Shown piece after piece: positions 54,818-64,000 of a stretch of 64,000 nt of DNA; position 1 is the first letter of the stretch, and the number at the start of each line of letters is the position of its first letter. The notes beneath the pieces are model-generated. The model did not search any database. It was not told where the DNA came from and saw only the letters and a program-made list of their open reading frames with translations. Origin of the DNA: Gimesia benthica. Its GTDB lineage: Bacteria; Planctomycetota; Planctomycetia; Planctomycetales; Planctomycetaceae. The stretch is from the NCBI RefSeq assembly GCF_009720525.1, contig NZ_CP043930.1, forward strand, positions 310,001-374,000, given 5' to 3'. A program made the position numbers and the translations under genes.

Positions 54818-56542
54818 ATGCATCGACGACGTTTCCTGCAACAGTGTGGCTTTTACGGTTCCGGTATCTTCAGTCTTGGTTTTCTGCAGGCCATGCAGTC
54901 CCGTAGTGCCGCTGCCGCAATGCCACGCGAACTGAAAGCAGATGTTGTCGTGATCGGCGCTGGTCTGGGAGGCTGTGCTGCCGCCCTCGCAGCTTGCCGC
55001 AACGGCGCGTCGGTGATTCTGACAGAACCCACCGACTGGATCGGCGGGCAGATTTCCCAGCAGGCGGTCCCCCCCGATGAGCATAAGTGGATTGAGTCCT
55101 TTGGACGCACACAGAGCTACGCCCAGCTCCGGGCTCTGATCCGCGACTATTATAAACAGCACTACCCGCTGACGAAAAAAGCCCGCCAGCTGGAGAACCT
55201 GAATCCGGGCAATGGTTCGGTCTCCCGGATCTGCCATGAACCCCGGGTCGGCGTCGCAGCCCTGCAATCCATGCTGGCACCACTGATCAGCAGCGGTCAG
55301 CTCACACTGCTCGTCAACACTCAACCGGTGTCGGCAACCTGCACAGGCGACCGCATTGAAAGCGTTGACTGTCAGATCGCAGGCAGTGGTCACCCCGTCA
55401 CACTCCACGGCACTTACTTTGTCGATGCCAGCGAGGAAGGGGACCTGCTCCCGCTGACGAAAACCGAATACGTACTGGGCGCAGAATCGCAGGCTCAAAC
55501 CGGCGAACCGCATGCCCCGGAAACAGCCAATCCACAGAACATCCAGGCTCTCACGCACTGCTTCGCCATCGATCATCGAGAAGGGGAAGATCATACCATC
55601 GATCGTCCTATGATGTATGATTTCTGGAAAGACCATGTGCCACCCCTCACACCCGCCTGGTCCGGCAAGATTCTTTCACTCGATTACTCTCACCCACGTA
55701 CGCTCAAACCCAAAGCCCTCTCGTTTGTCCCCTCTGGAAAAGAGAGCCCTGCACCCCGCACGAAATCACTCAATCTCTGGCTCTACCGCCGGATGATCGA
55801 TCGCAGCAACTTCACTCCCGGTTCGTATGCCAGCGACATCACCGTCGTCAACTGGCCACAGAATGACTATATGCTGGGAAACATTACCGACGTTACTGCG
55901 GCAGAGCGGGAGAAACAGCTCCACGCCGCCAGACAACTCAGCCTGTCACTCCTCTATTGGCTGCAGACCGCCGCTCCCCGTCCGGATGGCGGAGAAGGCT
56001 GGCCGGGCCTGCGTCTGCGGAAAGATATAGTGGGAACAGAAGACGGTCTGGCGAAGTATCCCTACATTCGCGAGTCCCGCCGCATCAAAGCGGAGCTGAC
56101 CATTAAGGAGCAGGACCTGACCTACGACGAACGTCTCAAAGTGCAGGGCAAGGACCAAAAGCCGCTGCTGGCCAAACCCTTTGCCGACTCGGTTGGCATC
56201 GGTTACTACCATCTCGACCTGCACCCCAGTACGGGAGGCGACAACTACATCGACATGGGAAGCGTGCCATTCCAGGTCCCACTGGGCGCGTTGATTCCGG
56301 AACGTGTCGAAAACCTGATCCCGGGTTGCAAAAATATTGGAACGACGCATATCTCTAACGGCTGCTATCGTCTGCATCCCGTGGAATGGTCGATTGGCGA
56401 AGCAGCAGGCGCCCTGTGTGCCCACGCACTGTCAAGCCATTCGACACCACGTCAAATCAGAAACACGCCTCAACAACTGGCAGACTTCCAGCAAAAGCTG
56501 ACCGGGCAGGGCATCGAACTTGAATGGTCCCAACTGAGTTAA
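54818..56542 (+). CDS. Tat-exported FAD-dependent oxidoreductase
   Basis: 574 residues. The N-terminus RRRFLQQCGFYGSG is a twin-arginine signal. The Rossmann motif DVVVIGAGLGGCAAALAA begins near 41, followed by GGQISQQ near 85 and a late GSVPFQVPLGALIPE segment, as in the FAD_oxidored family (pfam12831). The C-terminal CKNIGTTHISNGCYRLHP fits family members of planctomycetes and Bacteroidetes. It may oxidise a sugar or related compound. The substrate is not evident. Confidence 0.82.
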   Translation: MHRRRFLQQCGFYGSGIFSLGFLQAMQSRSAAAAMPRELKADVVVIGAGLGGCAAALAACRNGASVILTEPTDWIGGQISQQAVPPDEHKWIESFGRTQSYAQLRALIRDYYKQHYPLTKKARQLENLNPGNGSVSRICHEPRVGVAALQSMLAPLISSGQLTLLVNTQPVSATCTGDRIESVDCQIAGSGHPVTLHGTYFVDASEEGDLLPLTKTEYVLGAESQAQTGEPHAPETANPQNIQALTHCFAIDHREGEDHTIDRPMMYDFWKDHVPPLTPAWSGKILSLDYSHPRTLKPKALSFVPSGKESPAPRTKSLNLWLYRRMIDRSNFTPGSYASDITVVNWPQNDYMLGNITDVTAAEREKQLHAARQLSLSLLYWLQTAAPRPDGGEGWPGLRLRKDIVGTEDGLAKYPYIRESRRIKAELTIKEQDLTYDERLKVQGKDQKPLLAKPFADSVGIGYYHLDLHPSTGGDNYIDMGSVPFQVPLGALIPERVENLIPGCKNIGTTHISNGCYRLHPVEWSIGEAAGALCAHALSSHSTPRQIRNTPQQLADFQQKLTGQGIELEWSQLS

Positions 56543-56551
56543 ATCGCTGTC

Positions 56552-57682
56552 TCAACTGCGGACCAGTGGGGGAAGATGCTGCTGCAGGAACCAGCGATCC
56601 AGCAGCACCTTGCGGGTAAACCACTGGGTCGCCATTAATTGTCGTCCCAGGAACTGACGGAAGACATCAGGCAGCATGCTGTGCGCGGGCTCATCCGGCC
56701 AGGGACCGAACCGTTCCAGCAGTCGGTCCTGATAGACCTGCAGCTGCCCTTTCTCAAAATTCGGCTGACAGTTCTGCAGCACATCCGCCGCCATCAGCCC
56801 CGATTCAATGGCCGGACGAATTCCCTCGCCACTCTGTGGTGACGCCAGACCGGCGGCATCTCCGATCAGCAGCAGGGCATCGACGATGATCGTGCGTTTC
56901 TGGAGACCATACAGGCGATAAGCGTGCCCCTTGAATTTCCCGAGGATGTCCCGGGGAACGCGTTGTTCCCGATCCAGGTACTCCGTGAACTCATCCCGGG
57001 CCGTGGAGAGTTGCTTCTCTCCTTCACGACCGATGCCCACATTCAGATAACCATCCTTCAGAAAACACCAGGCATAGCCTTTGAAATCGCGACAGAAATA
57101 AAGCTCTGGGGTATCGGGCTGAACGCGGCACCGCTGCTGTTGTTCGGGAGTGAGTTGAACTTCGGTCTCCTGGGCCAGGACCACGGAATGATCGCCCGCA
57201 TGTTTGTCGTTGATCTCACGGGCCACCGGACAGAAATGTCCTCCGGCACCGACCACCATTTTCGCAGAAAGATTCCCGTTCACCAGCCAACCGTCCGCTG
57301 TTCGTTCGAGTGACTGAAAGGACTCACCCAGCCGGGTCCGTGCTCCGCAGCGCTGCAGCAGGTAGTGATCGAATTCGCAACGACGAATCCCATAGCTGAC
57401 CGTTTCGGGATATTCAGTATGCAGCGTGCTTCCGCCAATCAGACCCGTACGAAAGCGACAGATTGGCTGCAGGACATGCCCGTGTGAATAATCCTTGAGA
57501 TCGAGTTCCAGCAGCTCCGCCACGGCCGGGGTGATCCAGCCGGCACAGACTTTGTCTCGGGGAAATGTCGCTTTGTCGAGAATCAGTATATCCAGTCCCG
57601 ACTCGCGAAGCCCCCAGGCACAGGATGAACCGCCCGGACCTCCGCCCACAATCAGTACATCGCAGCTGTCTGTCTCTGACAC
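56552..57682 (-). CDS. Geranylgeranyl-reductase-like FAD oxidoreductase
   Basis: 376 residues. DVLIVGGGPGGSSCAWGL (FAD) at the start, KVCAGW with the GGR-type Cys, VVGAGGHFCPVA and LLIGDAAGLASPQSGEGI near 270 are hallmarks of the geranylgeranyl reductase family. Members reduce isoprenoid or other lipid double bonds. It lies 4 bases after the cyclopropane synthase gene on the same strand, so co-transcribed; a joint lipid modification is likely. Confidence 0.82.
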   Translation of the reverse strand: MSETDSCDVLIVGGGPGGSSCAWGLRESGLDILILDKATFPRDKVCAGWITPAVAELLELDLKDYSHGHVLQPICRFRTGLIGGSTLHTEYPETVSYGIRRCEFDHYLLQRCGARTRLGESFQSLERTADGWLVNGNLSAKMVVGAGGHFCPVAREINDKHAGDHSVVLAQETEVQLTPEQQQRCRVQPDTPELYFCRDFKGYAWCFLKDGYLNVGIGREGEKQLSTARDEFTEYLDREQRVPRDILGKFKGHAYRLYGLQKRTIIVDALLLIGDAAGLASPQSGEGIRPAIESGLMAADVLQNCQPNFEKGQLQVYQDRLLERFGPWPDEPAHSMLPDVFRQFLGRQLMATQWFTRKVLLDRWFLQQHLPPLVRS

Positions 57683-57686
57683 TGGT

Positions 57687-59033
57687 CTATCCTTCTACTG
57701 AACCAGACTCCCGATCCTGATACAGGCCGGCCCGGGTCCAGGGTATTTCGTTATTGGCTCCATTCGTAAAGACCACCTGAAACAGCTGCAGCGAACCAGC
57801 GCGGAACGCAGCGACCGAAGCCGACAGATAAAGTCGCCAGGTACGAATAAAGGTTTCATCGAACATATCGCGGACCTGATCGATGTTCTGCTCATAGCGT
57901 TCCAGCCAGTGCTCCAGCGTGCGGGCATAATGCAGCCGGATGTTTTCGACATCGAGTACGGAAAACTTCTGTGGCTCAAAGATCCGCATGAATTCGCTCA
58001 AGCTGGGAACGTGGGCACCGGGGAAGATGCGTTTGGTCGTCCAGCTGTCGAGCACCCGAGGCGAATTACAGCCGATCGAATGAATCAGACCCCGTCCGTG
58101 GGGACGCTGACAGCGGGCAATCACGCGTCCCAGTTCTTCATAATTCTTCAAGCCGACGTGCTCCAGCATGCCGACCGAAACGAATGAGTCATAAGAACCA
58201 GTTATATTCCGCCAGTCGTCTTCGACGAATTCAACCTGCTTTTCAAGCCCTTCGCGTCTGGCACGTTCGCGGGCATACGCAAGTTGCTCTCGGGAAATAT
58301 TAAAGGCGCGCACATTCACGCCATAATGTTTCGCCATGTGAATCGCCAGCGCGCCCCAGCCACAGCCGGCTTCCACAACCGAGTCTCCCGGCTTTAAACC
58401 GACTTTACGGCAGACATGATCCATTTTGGCGATCTGGGCCGCTTCGAGTGTATCGTCGGGGTCAGGAAAATAGGCACAGGTATAGGCCAACTGTTCGTCG
58501 AGCCAGAGCTGATAGAAGTCATTGCCGATATCGTAGTGATGGTGAATGTTGTGCCGGGCGGCATCGATGGTGTTCCGTTTCAACCAGCTCAGACTTGTGC
58601 GAAATCGGTCCCGGTAGAATCCCTGCGTATCGACTTTGTGAGTGCCCTGGTCAATCGCCTCATTAAATTCGACCAGCCCCCCCTCGACCTCAATGGTTCC
58701 CAGTGAATAGCCATCTCCGAAATACAGACTGGGATCGAACAGCAGCTTATACAAGGTGCTGCGATTGCGAATATGCGCGCGAACCGAAACAGGAGCTGTG
58801 GCTGTGGTGATGACACTCCCGTCCCACAAGACCACTTCGACTTCCGGATTCCCGGCTTTTTCCAGCATGGTCCGCATCAGCCAGCGGTCCAGTTTTGAAG
58901 AGTCACCGCTGGTAGGGGGAGGGGGTTGAAACAACGGAGTCTGTTGAGAAGCCAGTTCTACTGGACTTTCAGAATCACTCGACTCACTTGAGGAAGCTTG
59001 CTTGGTCTTGTACTCAGAGTTGATTGGATTCAC
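57687..59033 (-). CDS. cfa: Cyclopropane-fatty-acyl-phospholipid synthase family methyltransferase
   Basis: 448 residues starting at GTG 59033 with GGGAG upstream. The SAM motif VVEAGCGWGALAIHMA is near 195, followed by SREQLAYARERA, VGMLEHVG and IHSIGC, all CFA synthase blocks. The N-terminal 150 residues are the lipid-binding extension common in long CFA enzymes. It methylates double bonds of membrane lipids with SAM. It is followed by the FAD reductase gene. Confidence 0.88.
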   Translation of the reverse strand: MNPINSEYKTKQASSSESSDSESPVELASQQTPLFQPPPPTSGDSSKLDRWLMRTMLEKAGNPEVEVVLWDGSVITTATAPVSVRAHIRNRSTLYKLLFDPSLYFGDGYSLGTIEVEGGLVEFNEAIDQGTHKVDTQGFYRDRFRTSLSWLKRNTIDAARHNIHHHYDIGNDFYQLWLDEQLAYTCAYFPDPDDTLEAAQIAKMDHVCRKVGLKPGDSVVEAGCGWGALAIHMAKHYGVNVRAFNISREQLAYARERARREGLEKQVEFVEDDWRNITGSYDSFVSVGMLEHVGLKNYEELGRVIARCQRPHGRGLIHSIGCNSPRVLDSWTTKRIFPGAHVPSLSEFMRIFEPQKFSVLDVENIRLHYARTLEHWLERYEQNIDQVRDMFDETFIRTWRLYLSASVAAFRAGSLQLFQVVFTNGANNEIPWTRAGLYQDRESGSVEG

Positions 59034-59600
59034 CTTTGATCTCCCGAACTAAAGCGATCAGAATCTCATGCAGTAAGCAAACGCTGGCTCTTCCCTCGAT
59101 TTCAAACGTATTTCGAATTAAGTACTTTCACTTATTTTCTCACTCATATTTCAAAATTCAAATCTTTTTTGGTGTTATGAACACTATTCCGCGAATTTCT
59201 AAAAATGTAATTGACCTGTATTTTAGTGAGAGCCTGTGGTCAATCCGGACGATCACAATCCACATCAGGCCCGGAAACAGTTGTCAGAGCAGGGGATTCT
59301 GCAGAGAAATATTGTGGAAATCACGATCACGGAAAAAGTAGTTCCCCGTGACACGAATTCCTTCTGAAATAATAAAAATTTCTCCGGATTGCCAGACTTT
59401 GATCAGTTTATCAGGTCTGGAATCACAGCTGATTTTTCCTGATCTGAAAGCCGAGTTTTGAAGTTTGGGCTTGGAATTCCGCCCCCCGAAGTGCTACAAT
59501 TCTATATATCAATCTTTTTTGATCATTGATATCACTCCTGCCAGGCGCAATGCCCGATAACCTCACTAAACTCCTGCCCTTCCTTGAGAAAGGATTTTTC
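59034..59600. other. AT-rich intergenic region
   Basis: About 570 bases between divergent genes, AT-rich. Short ORFs lack ribosome sites and family resemblance. An 8-bp inverted repeat ATATCAAT (59506-59513) with ATTGATAT (59525-59532) lies upstream of the DUF1501 gene and may be an operator. Confidence 0.35.
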
Positions 59601-60941
<1,341 letters not shown>

Positions 60942-61050
60942 AAGAATTGACGTTCCAGCGACGTTACATCCTTTAGCTTTTGAGCTTCAGCCGTTACGAT
61001 AGGGATCTGCCTGCACAGGCAATTTTGCTCTACTAATAACGGAACCAATC

Positions 61051-62886
61051 ATGGCTGAAACAGGGATGGACGACGCGTTACTGGATGTCTTACACGAATA
61101 CTGGGGATATTCCGAATTTCGCCCCCTGCAGCAGTCTGCGATGACCTCGGTGCTGGAAGGTCGCGACTCGCTGGTCGTACTGCCGACCGGGGGTGGGAAA
61201 TCACTCTGCTACCAGGCTCCTGCGCTCTGTATGGAAGGAACCGCGGTTGTTGTCAGCCCGCTGATTTCCCTGATGAAAGACCAGGTCGATACGCTCCGCG
61301 TCTGTGGCATCTCCGCCGCCTGTCTCAACAGCTCCCTCGACCAGGAAGAAGCCCGGCAGGTCTTTCGCGATCTACGGGCAGGCAAGATCAAACTGCTGTA
61401 TGTCGCCCCCGAACGGCTCATGCTCGAGGGTATGCTCAGTATGCTCGCCGAAATCAAGCTGGCTTATATCGTCATCGATGAAGCACACTGCGTGAGTATG
61501 TGGGGACACGACTTTCGCCCTCATTACCGGGAACTCCAGGAACTGAAACGCATATTTCCGCAGTGCGGCATTCACGCTTACACCGCCACCGCGACGGAAC
61601 TGGTTCGCAACGATATTGCCAGTCAGCTCGGACTGCAGGATCCGGAACTGCTCATCGGCTCGTTCGATCGTCCCAATCTGAGTTACACCGTCGCCCGCCG
61701 GAGCAATCGCTTCTCACAGGTCTGTGAGGTCATCGATCGCCACCCGGATGAACCGGGGGTGATTTACTGTATCTCCCGGGCCGATGTGGAATCGCTGAGT
61801 GAGTCGCTCAACGACGCCGGCTACGAAACGCGCCCCTATCACGCAGGCTTGCCCGATGCAGAACGTGCAGCCAACCAGGAAGCCTTCATTCAGGATCAGA
61901 TCGATGTGATCGTTGCCACCATCGCGTTCGGCATGGGCATCGACAAGCCTAACGTCCGCTATGTAATTCATGCAGGCCTGCCCAAGTCACTGGAAAATTA
62001 CCAGCAGGAAAGCGGTCGGGCAGGGCGGGACGGTCTTGAAGCCGAGTGCGTTCTGCTCTATTCCGAGCAGGATGCGATGATCTGGCAGCGGATCCTCGAA
62101 GATCAGCCTGACGAATCCAAAGCAAGCGCCTTTGAATCACTGCAGGCGATGCAGAACTACTGTCACGCGTTCGACTGTCGACACCGCTACCTGATGCGGC
62201 ACTTTGGTCAGGATCTGGAAGAGGACTGCGAAACGGCCTGCGATCTCTGCCGGGGGGAATTCAAGCAGGTCGACGATGCCCAGGTGATAGGTCAGAAAAT
62301 CCTCTCCTCGATCTATCGTCAGGATCAGAATTTTGGAGCATCCTATACCGCAGCAGTCTTGAAGGGTTCCAAAGACAAAAAAGTACTCAATAACGGACAC
62401 GACCAGTTGAGTACCTACGGTCTGTTGAAAGGGGAAAGCCTGGCGACAATCCGCAGCTGGCTCAACCAGCTGATGTCCCAGGGATTCCTGACCAAGACGG
62501 CAGAATACCAGCAGTTGCGAATCACAAAGACCGGCTGGCAACTCCTCAAAGGGGAAGCAACTCCACAGCTCATGCGGACCACACAGGACGGTCAGGCTGA
62601 AAAGTCACAGCGTTCCCGCGACAAGTTCGACAACCTGAACTGGAAGGGGGTCGATAAAGGGCTGTTCGAAGTGCTCCGTGAACTGCGGAAGCAGATCGCT
62701 GGTGAAAAAGGAATTCAACCCTACATGGTATTCGGCGACGCCACGCTGCGGGAACTGGCCCGCCATAAACCGTCAAACACGGCACAATTCCTTGAAGTCT
62801 GGGGCGTGGGTCAGAAAAAGTGCGATGATTTCGGGGCTCCGTTCCTGGAATCGATCGCAGATTTTGAGAATGAATCTCAAGACTGA
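61051..62886 (+). CDS. recQ: ATP-dependent DNA helicase RecQ
   Basis: 611 residues, the usual RecQ length. Helicase motifs: TGGGKSLCYQ (I), DEAHCVSMWGHDFR (II), TATA (III), AFGMGIDKPNVRYVIH (V) and QESGRAGRDG (VI). The zinc-binding RQC part has Cys at about 373 (CRHRY) and CETACDLC. The C-terminal HRDC domain ends in LEVWGVGQKKCDDFG. It unwinds DNA 3' to 5' in recombination repair. No Shine-Dalgarno stands out. Confidence 0.95.
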   Translation: MAETGMDDALLDVLHEYWGYSEFRPLQQSAMTSVLEGRDSLVVLPTGGGKSLCYQAPALCMEGTAVVVSPLISLMKDQVDTLRVCGISAACLNSSLDQEEARQVFRDLRAGKIKLLYVAPERLMLEGMLSMLAEIKLAYIVIDEAHCVSMWGHDFRPHYRELQELKRIFPQCGIHAYTATATELVRNDIASQLGLQDPELLIGSFDRPNLSYTVARRSNRFSQVCEVIDRHPDEPGVIYCISRADVESLSESLNDAGYETRPYHAGLPDAERAANQEAFIQDQIDVIVATIAFGMGIDKPNVRYVIHAGLPKSLENYQQESGRAGRDGLEAECVLLYSEQDAMIWQRILEDQPDESKASAFESLQAMQNYCHAFDCRHRYLMRHFGQDLEEDCETACDLCRGEFKQVDDAQVIGQKILSSIYRQDQNFGASYTAAVLKGSKDKKVLNNGHDQLSTYGLLKGESLATIRSWLNQLMSQGFLTKTAEYQQLRITKTGWQLLKGEATPQLMRTTQDGQAEKSQRSRDKFDNLNWKGVDKGLFEVLRELRKQIAGEKGIQPYMVFGDATLRELARHKPSNTAQFLEVWGVGQKKCDDFGAPFLESIADFENESQD

Positions 62887-63227
62887 CACTCTACCACTCT
62901 CTCCGTACTTGCTCTGAGAGCATCTGACCAGACCATTTCTGGACCTCTCGACTACAGCAAAACCAACTTAAGTGACTTATATAATGAGACTTAAGATACC
63001 CCATGTAATTTTATTAATTTTCACTGATTTTGTTGTCTAAAAACTTGCAGAGCAGGGGATCCAATTATATCATCCCTGTATTGAGATTGAGTTTCAATTT
63101 CAATCAGCCAGCCAGCGAACATGACGCTTCTCCATGCGTAGCCAGCCAGCCAGATCCTTCGGGCGTTGAATCGATCATCCATCGGTTCAAATTCATCAAT
63201 CTGGTACTACAACCTTCTGGAGAAACC
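62887..63227. other. Intergenic region with short AGCCAGCCAG repeats
   Basis: About 340 bases. AGCCAGCCAG occurs at about 63106 and 63140 and appears to be simple repetition. No gene or clear terminator; promoter of the second pseudopilin expected. Confidence 0.3.
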
Positions 63228-64000
63228 ATGTTACTCACCCCCACTCACTCCCAACGGCGTCGTGCATTCACCCTCATCGAGTTGCTGGTCGTAATCGCCA
63301 TCATCGCAATTCTGATCGCCCTTCTGCTCCCCGCCGTCCAACAGGCCCGCGAAGCGGCTCGCCGCACCCAGTGCAAAAACAACCTCAAACAGATCGGCCT
63401 GGCTGTTCACAACTATGCCGACGTCTATACTACTCTCCCCAATGCTAACTGTGGTAATTCCAGCTCCATCACAAGTGGAGGTAGTCTCTTTGTTTCAATC
63501 CTCCCCTTTATCGATCAGTCGAACGCATATAACCTTTACAATTTTGATCTGAATAACTCAGACCCATACAATGTGACGGTCACCTCTCAGAAGCTACCGT
63601 TTTATATGTGCCCCACATCGCCGATGCGTCGCGCTGTCCCCAGTTGTTCAGATGATAACGGCCGTGCTCCCGGACACTATGCGGTCTGTGGAGGTACAGA
63701 AGACTACAATATTTACTGGAGCCACGTTGGCGATCCGGTTCCAGCACAGAATGGTGCCATCGTATACACAGGCAGCACTGCCGGTAAAATTCGATTCCGG
63801 GACATCACCGATGGTACCTCAACGACACTGTTAATCGGAGAAACCGCTTACAACCTGCCGGACTATAAATTCACCAGTGCCAGTTCCAGTTGTAATGGTC
63901 AGTCTCGTTACGGATTTACTTACTGGGCTAATCCTTACCCGGGATCAACCGTCTGCTTCACGGCTGCAGACTTTAATCCTCACGATGTTGCTAACGACTC
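63228..64000 (+). CDS. DUF1559 pseudopilin-like protein, 3' end cut by window
   Basis: 257 codons visible from ATG 63228 with GGAG upstream. The prepilin segment [19 protein letters not shown] and the next [15 protein letters not shown] are the same as in the gene at 49217, although codon choice differs. The rest diverges, with a Cys-rich middle ([13 protein letters not shown]). It continues past the right edge. Confidence 0.9.
   Translation, partial: MLLTPTHSQRRRAFTLIELLVVIAIIAILIALLLPAVQQAREAARRTQCKNNLKQIGLAVHNYADVYTTLPNANCGNSSSITSGGSLFVSILPFIDQSNAYNLYNFDLNNSDPYNVTVTSQKLPFYMCPTSPMRRAVPSCSDDNGRAPGHYAVCGGTEDYNIYWSHVGDPVPAQNGAIVYTGSTAGKIRFRDITDGTSTTLLIGETAYNLPDYKFTSASSSCNGQSRYGFTYWANPYPGSTVCFTAADFNPHDVAND

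Noticed and set aside
59024-59341. ORF in the AT-rich gap before the DUF1501 gene
   Set aside because: Composition is intergenic, there is no Shine-Dalgarno site and no recognisable protein.
63106-63152. Repeat array upstream of the second pseudopilin
   Set aside because: Only two short AGCCAGCCAG occurrences, best seen as simple sequence.

Overview
The window reads as a planctomycete chromosome, probably from the Gimesia/Rubinisphaera side of the Planctomycetaceae. The evidence is family content: a PSCyt1/PSCyt2/PSD1 protein at the left edge, a DUF1501 Tat-exported protein, two DUF1559 pseudopilins, many secreted hydrolases and lipoproteins, FHA signalling proteins and a giant Ser/Thr kinase. 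The genus is inferred, not shown. Most of the window is of moderate to fairly high GC. The stretch from about 35.2 to 37.1 kb is clearly AT-rich and stands out.

Region 1-10 kb: a partial PSD1/LamG protein, a GT-C glycosyltransferase, a Nudix hydrolase, a small FHA protein, a protein with a degenerate Nudix box, an exported glutathione peroxidase with its own terminator, an iron alcohol dehydrogenase and an SGNH hydrolase. Region 10-22 kb: a PfkB kinase overlapping a FetA-like ATPase, a SpoIIAA-like protein and an APH/P-loop kinase fusion. Next come the betaine-lipid genes btaA and btaB (btaB broken by a one-base frameshift in a G run) and an LpxH-like phosphoesterase. FetB, the expected partner of the FetA-like ATPase, lies about 5.4 kb away. 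After it are a BshC-like protein, a polyprenyl-phosphate sugar transferase and a Mn-type superoxide dismutase. Region 22-34 kb: a receiver-like protein, an FHA-GAF histidine kinase, a 1473-residue membrane Ser/Thr kinase with seven exact 12-bp repeats, an S41 protease coupled to a beta-propeller, peptidase T and a sialidase.

Region 35-40 kb is the most unusual part. An intact tRNA(CAU) at 35025-35098 is followed by an AT-rich three-gene cassette (nucleotidyltransferase, pentapeptide/membrane protein, small HTH-like protein). The cassette ends in a repeat of the tRNA 3' half at 37123-37170. A second decayed tRNA copy lies at 39375-39448. A four-TM membrane protein gene follows the first remnant, and a truncated copy of its 5' end follows the second. 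This looks like repeated insertion and duplication at one tRNA locus. The cassette is my best candidate for an undescribed, possibly defensive, mobile system; that function is inference.

Region 40-64 kb: a GNAT/FemAB-like acyltransferase and membrane protein, a Zn-dependent S1/P1-like secreted protein with a C-terminal NPCBM-like domain, several small unknown genes, an outer-membrane barrel and a large lipoprotein. These are followed by an HdeD protein, a pseudopilin/lipoprotein pair, a group of secreted hydrolases and oxidoreductases, a CFA-synthase/FAD-reductase operon, a DUF1501 protein, RecQ, and a second pseudopilin cut by the right edge.
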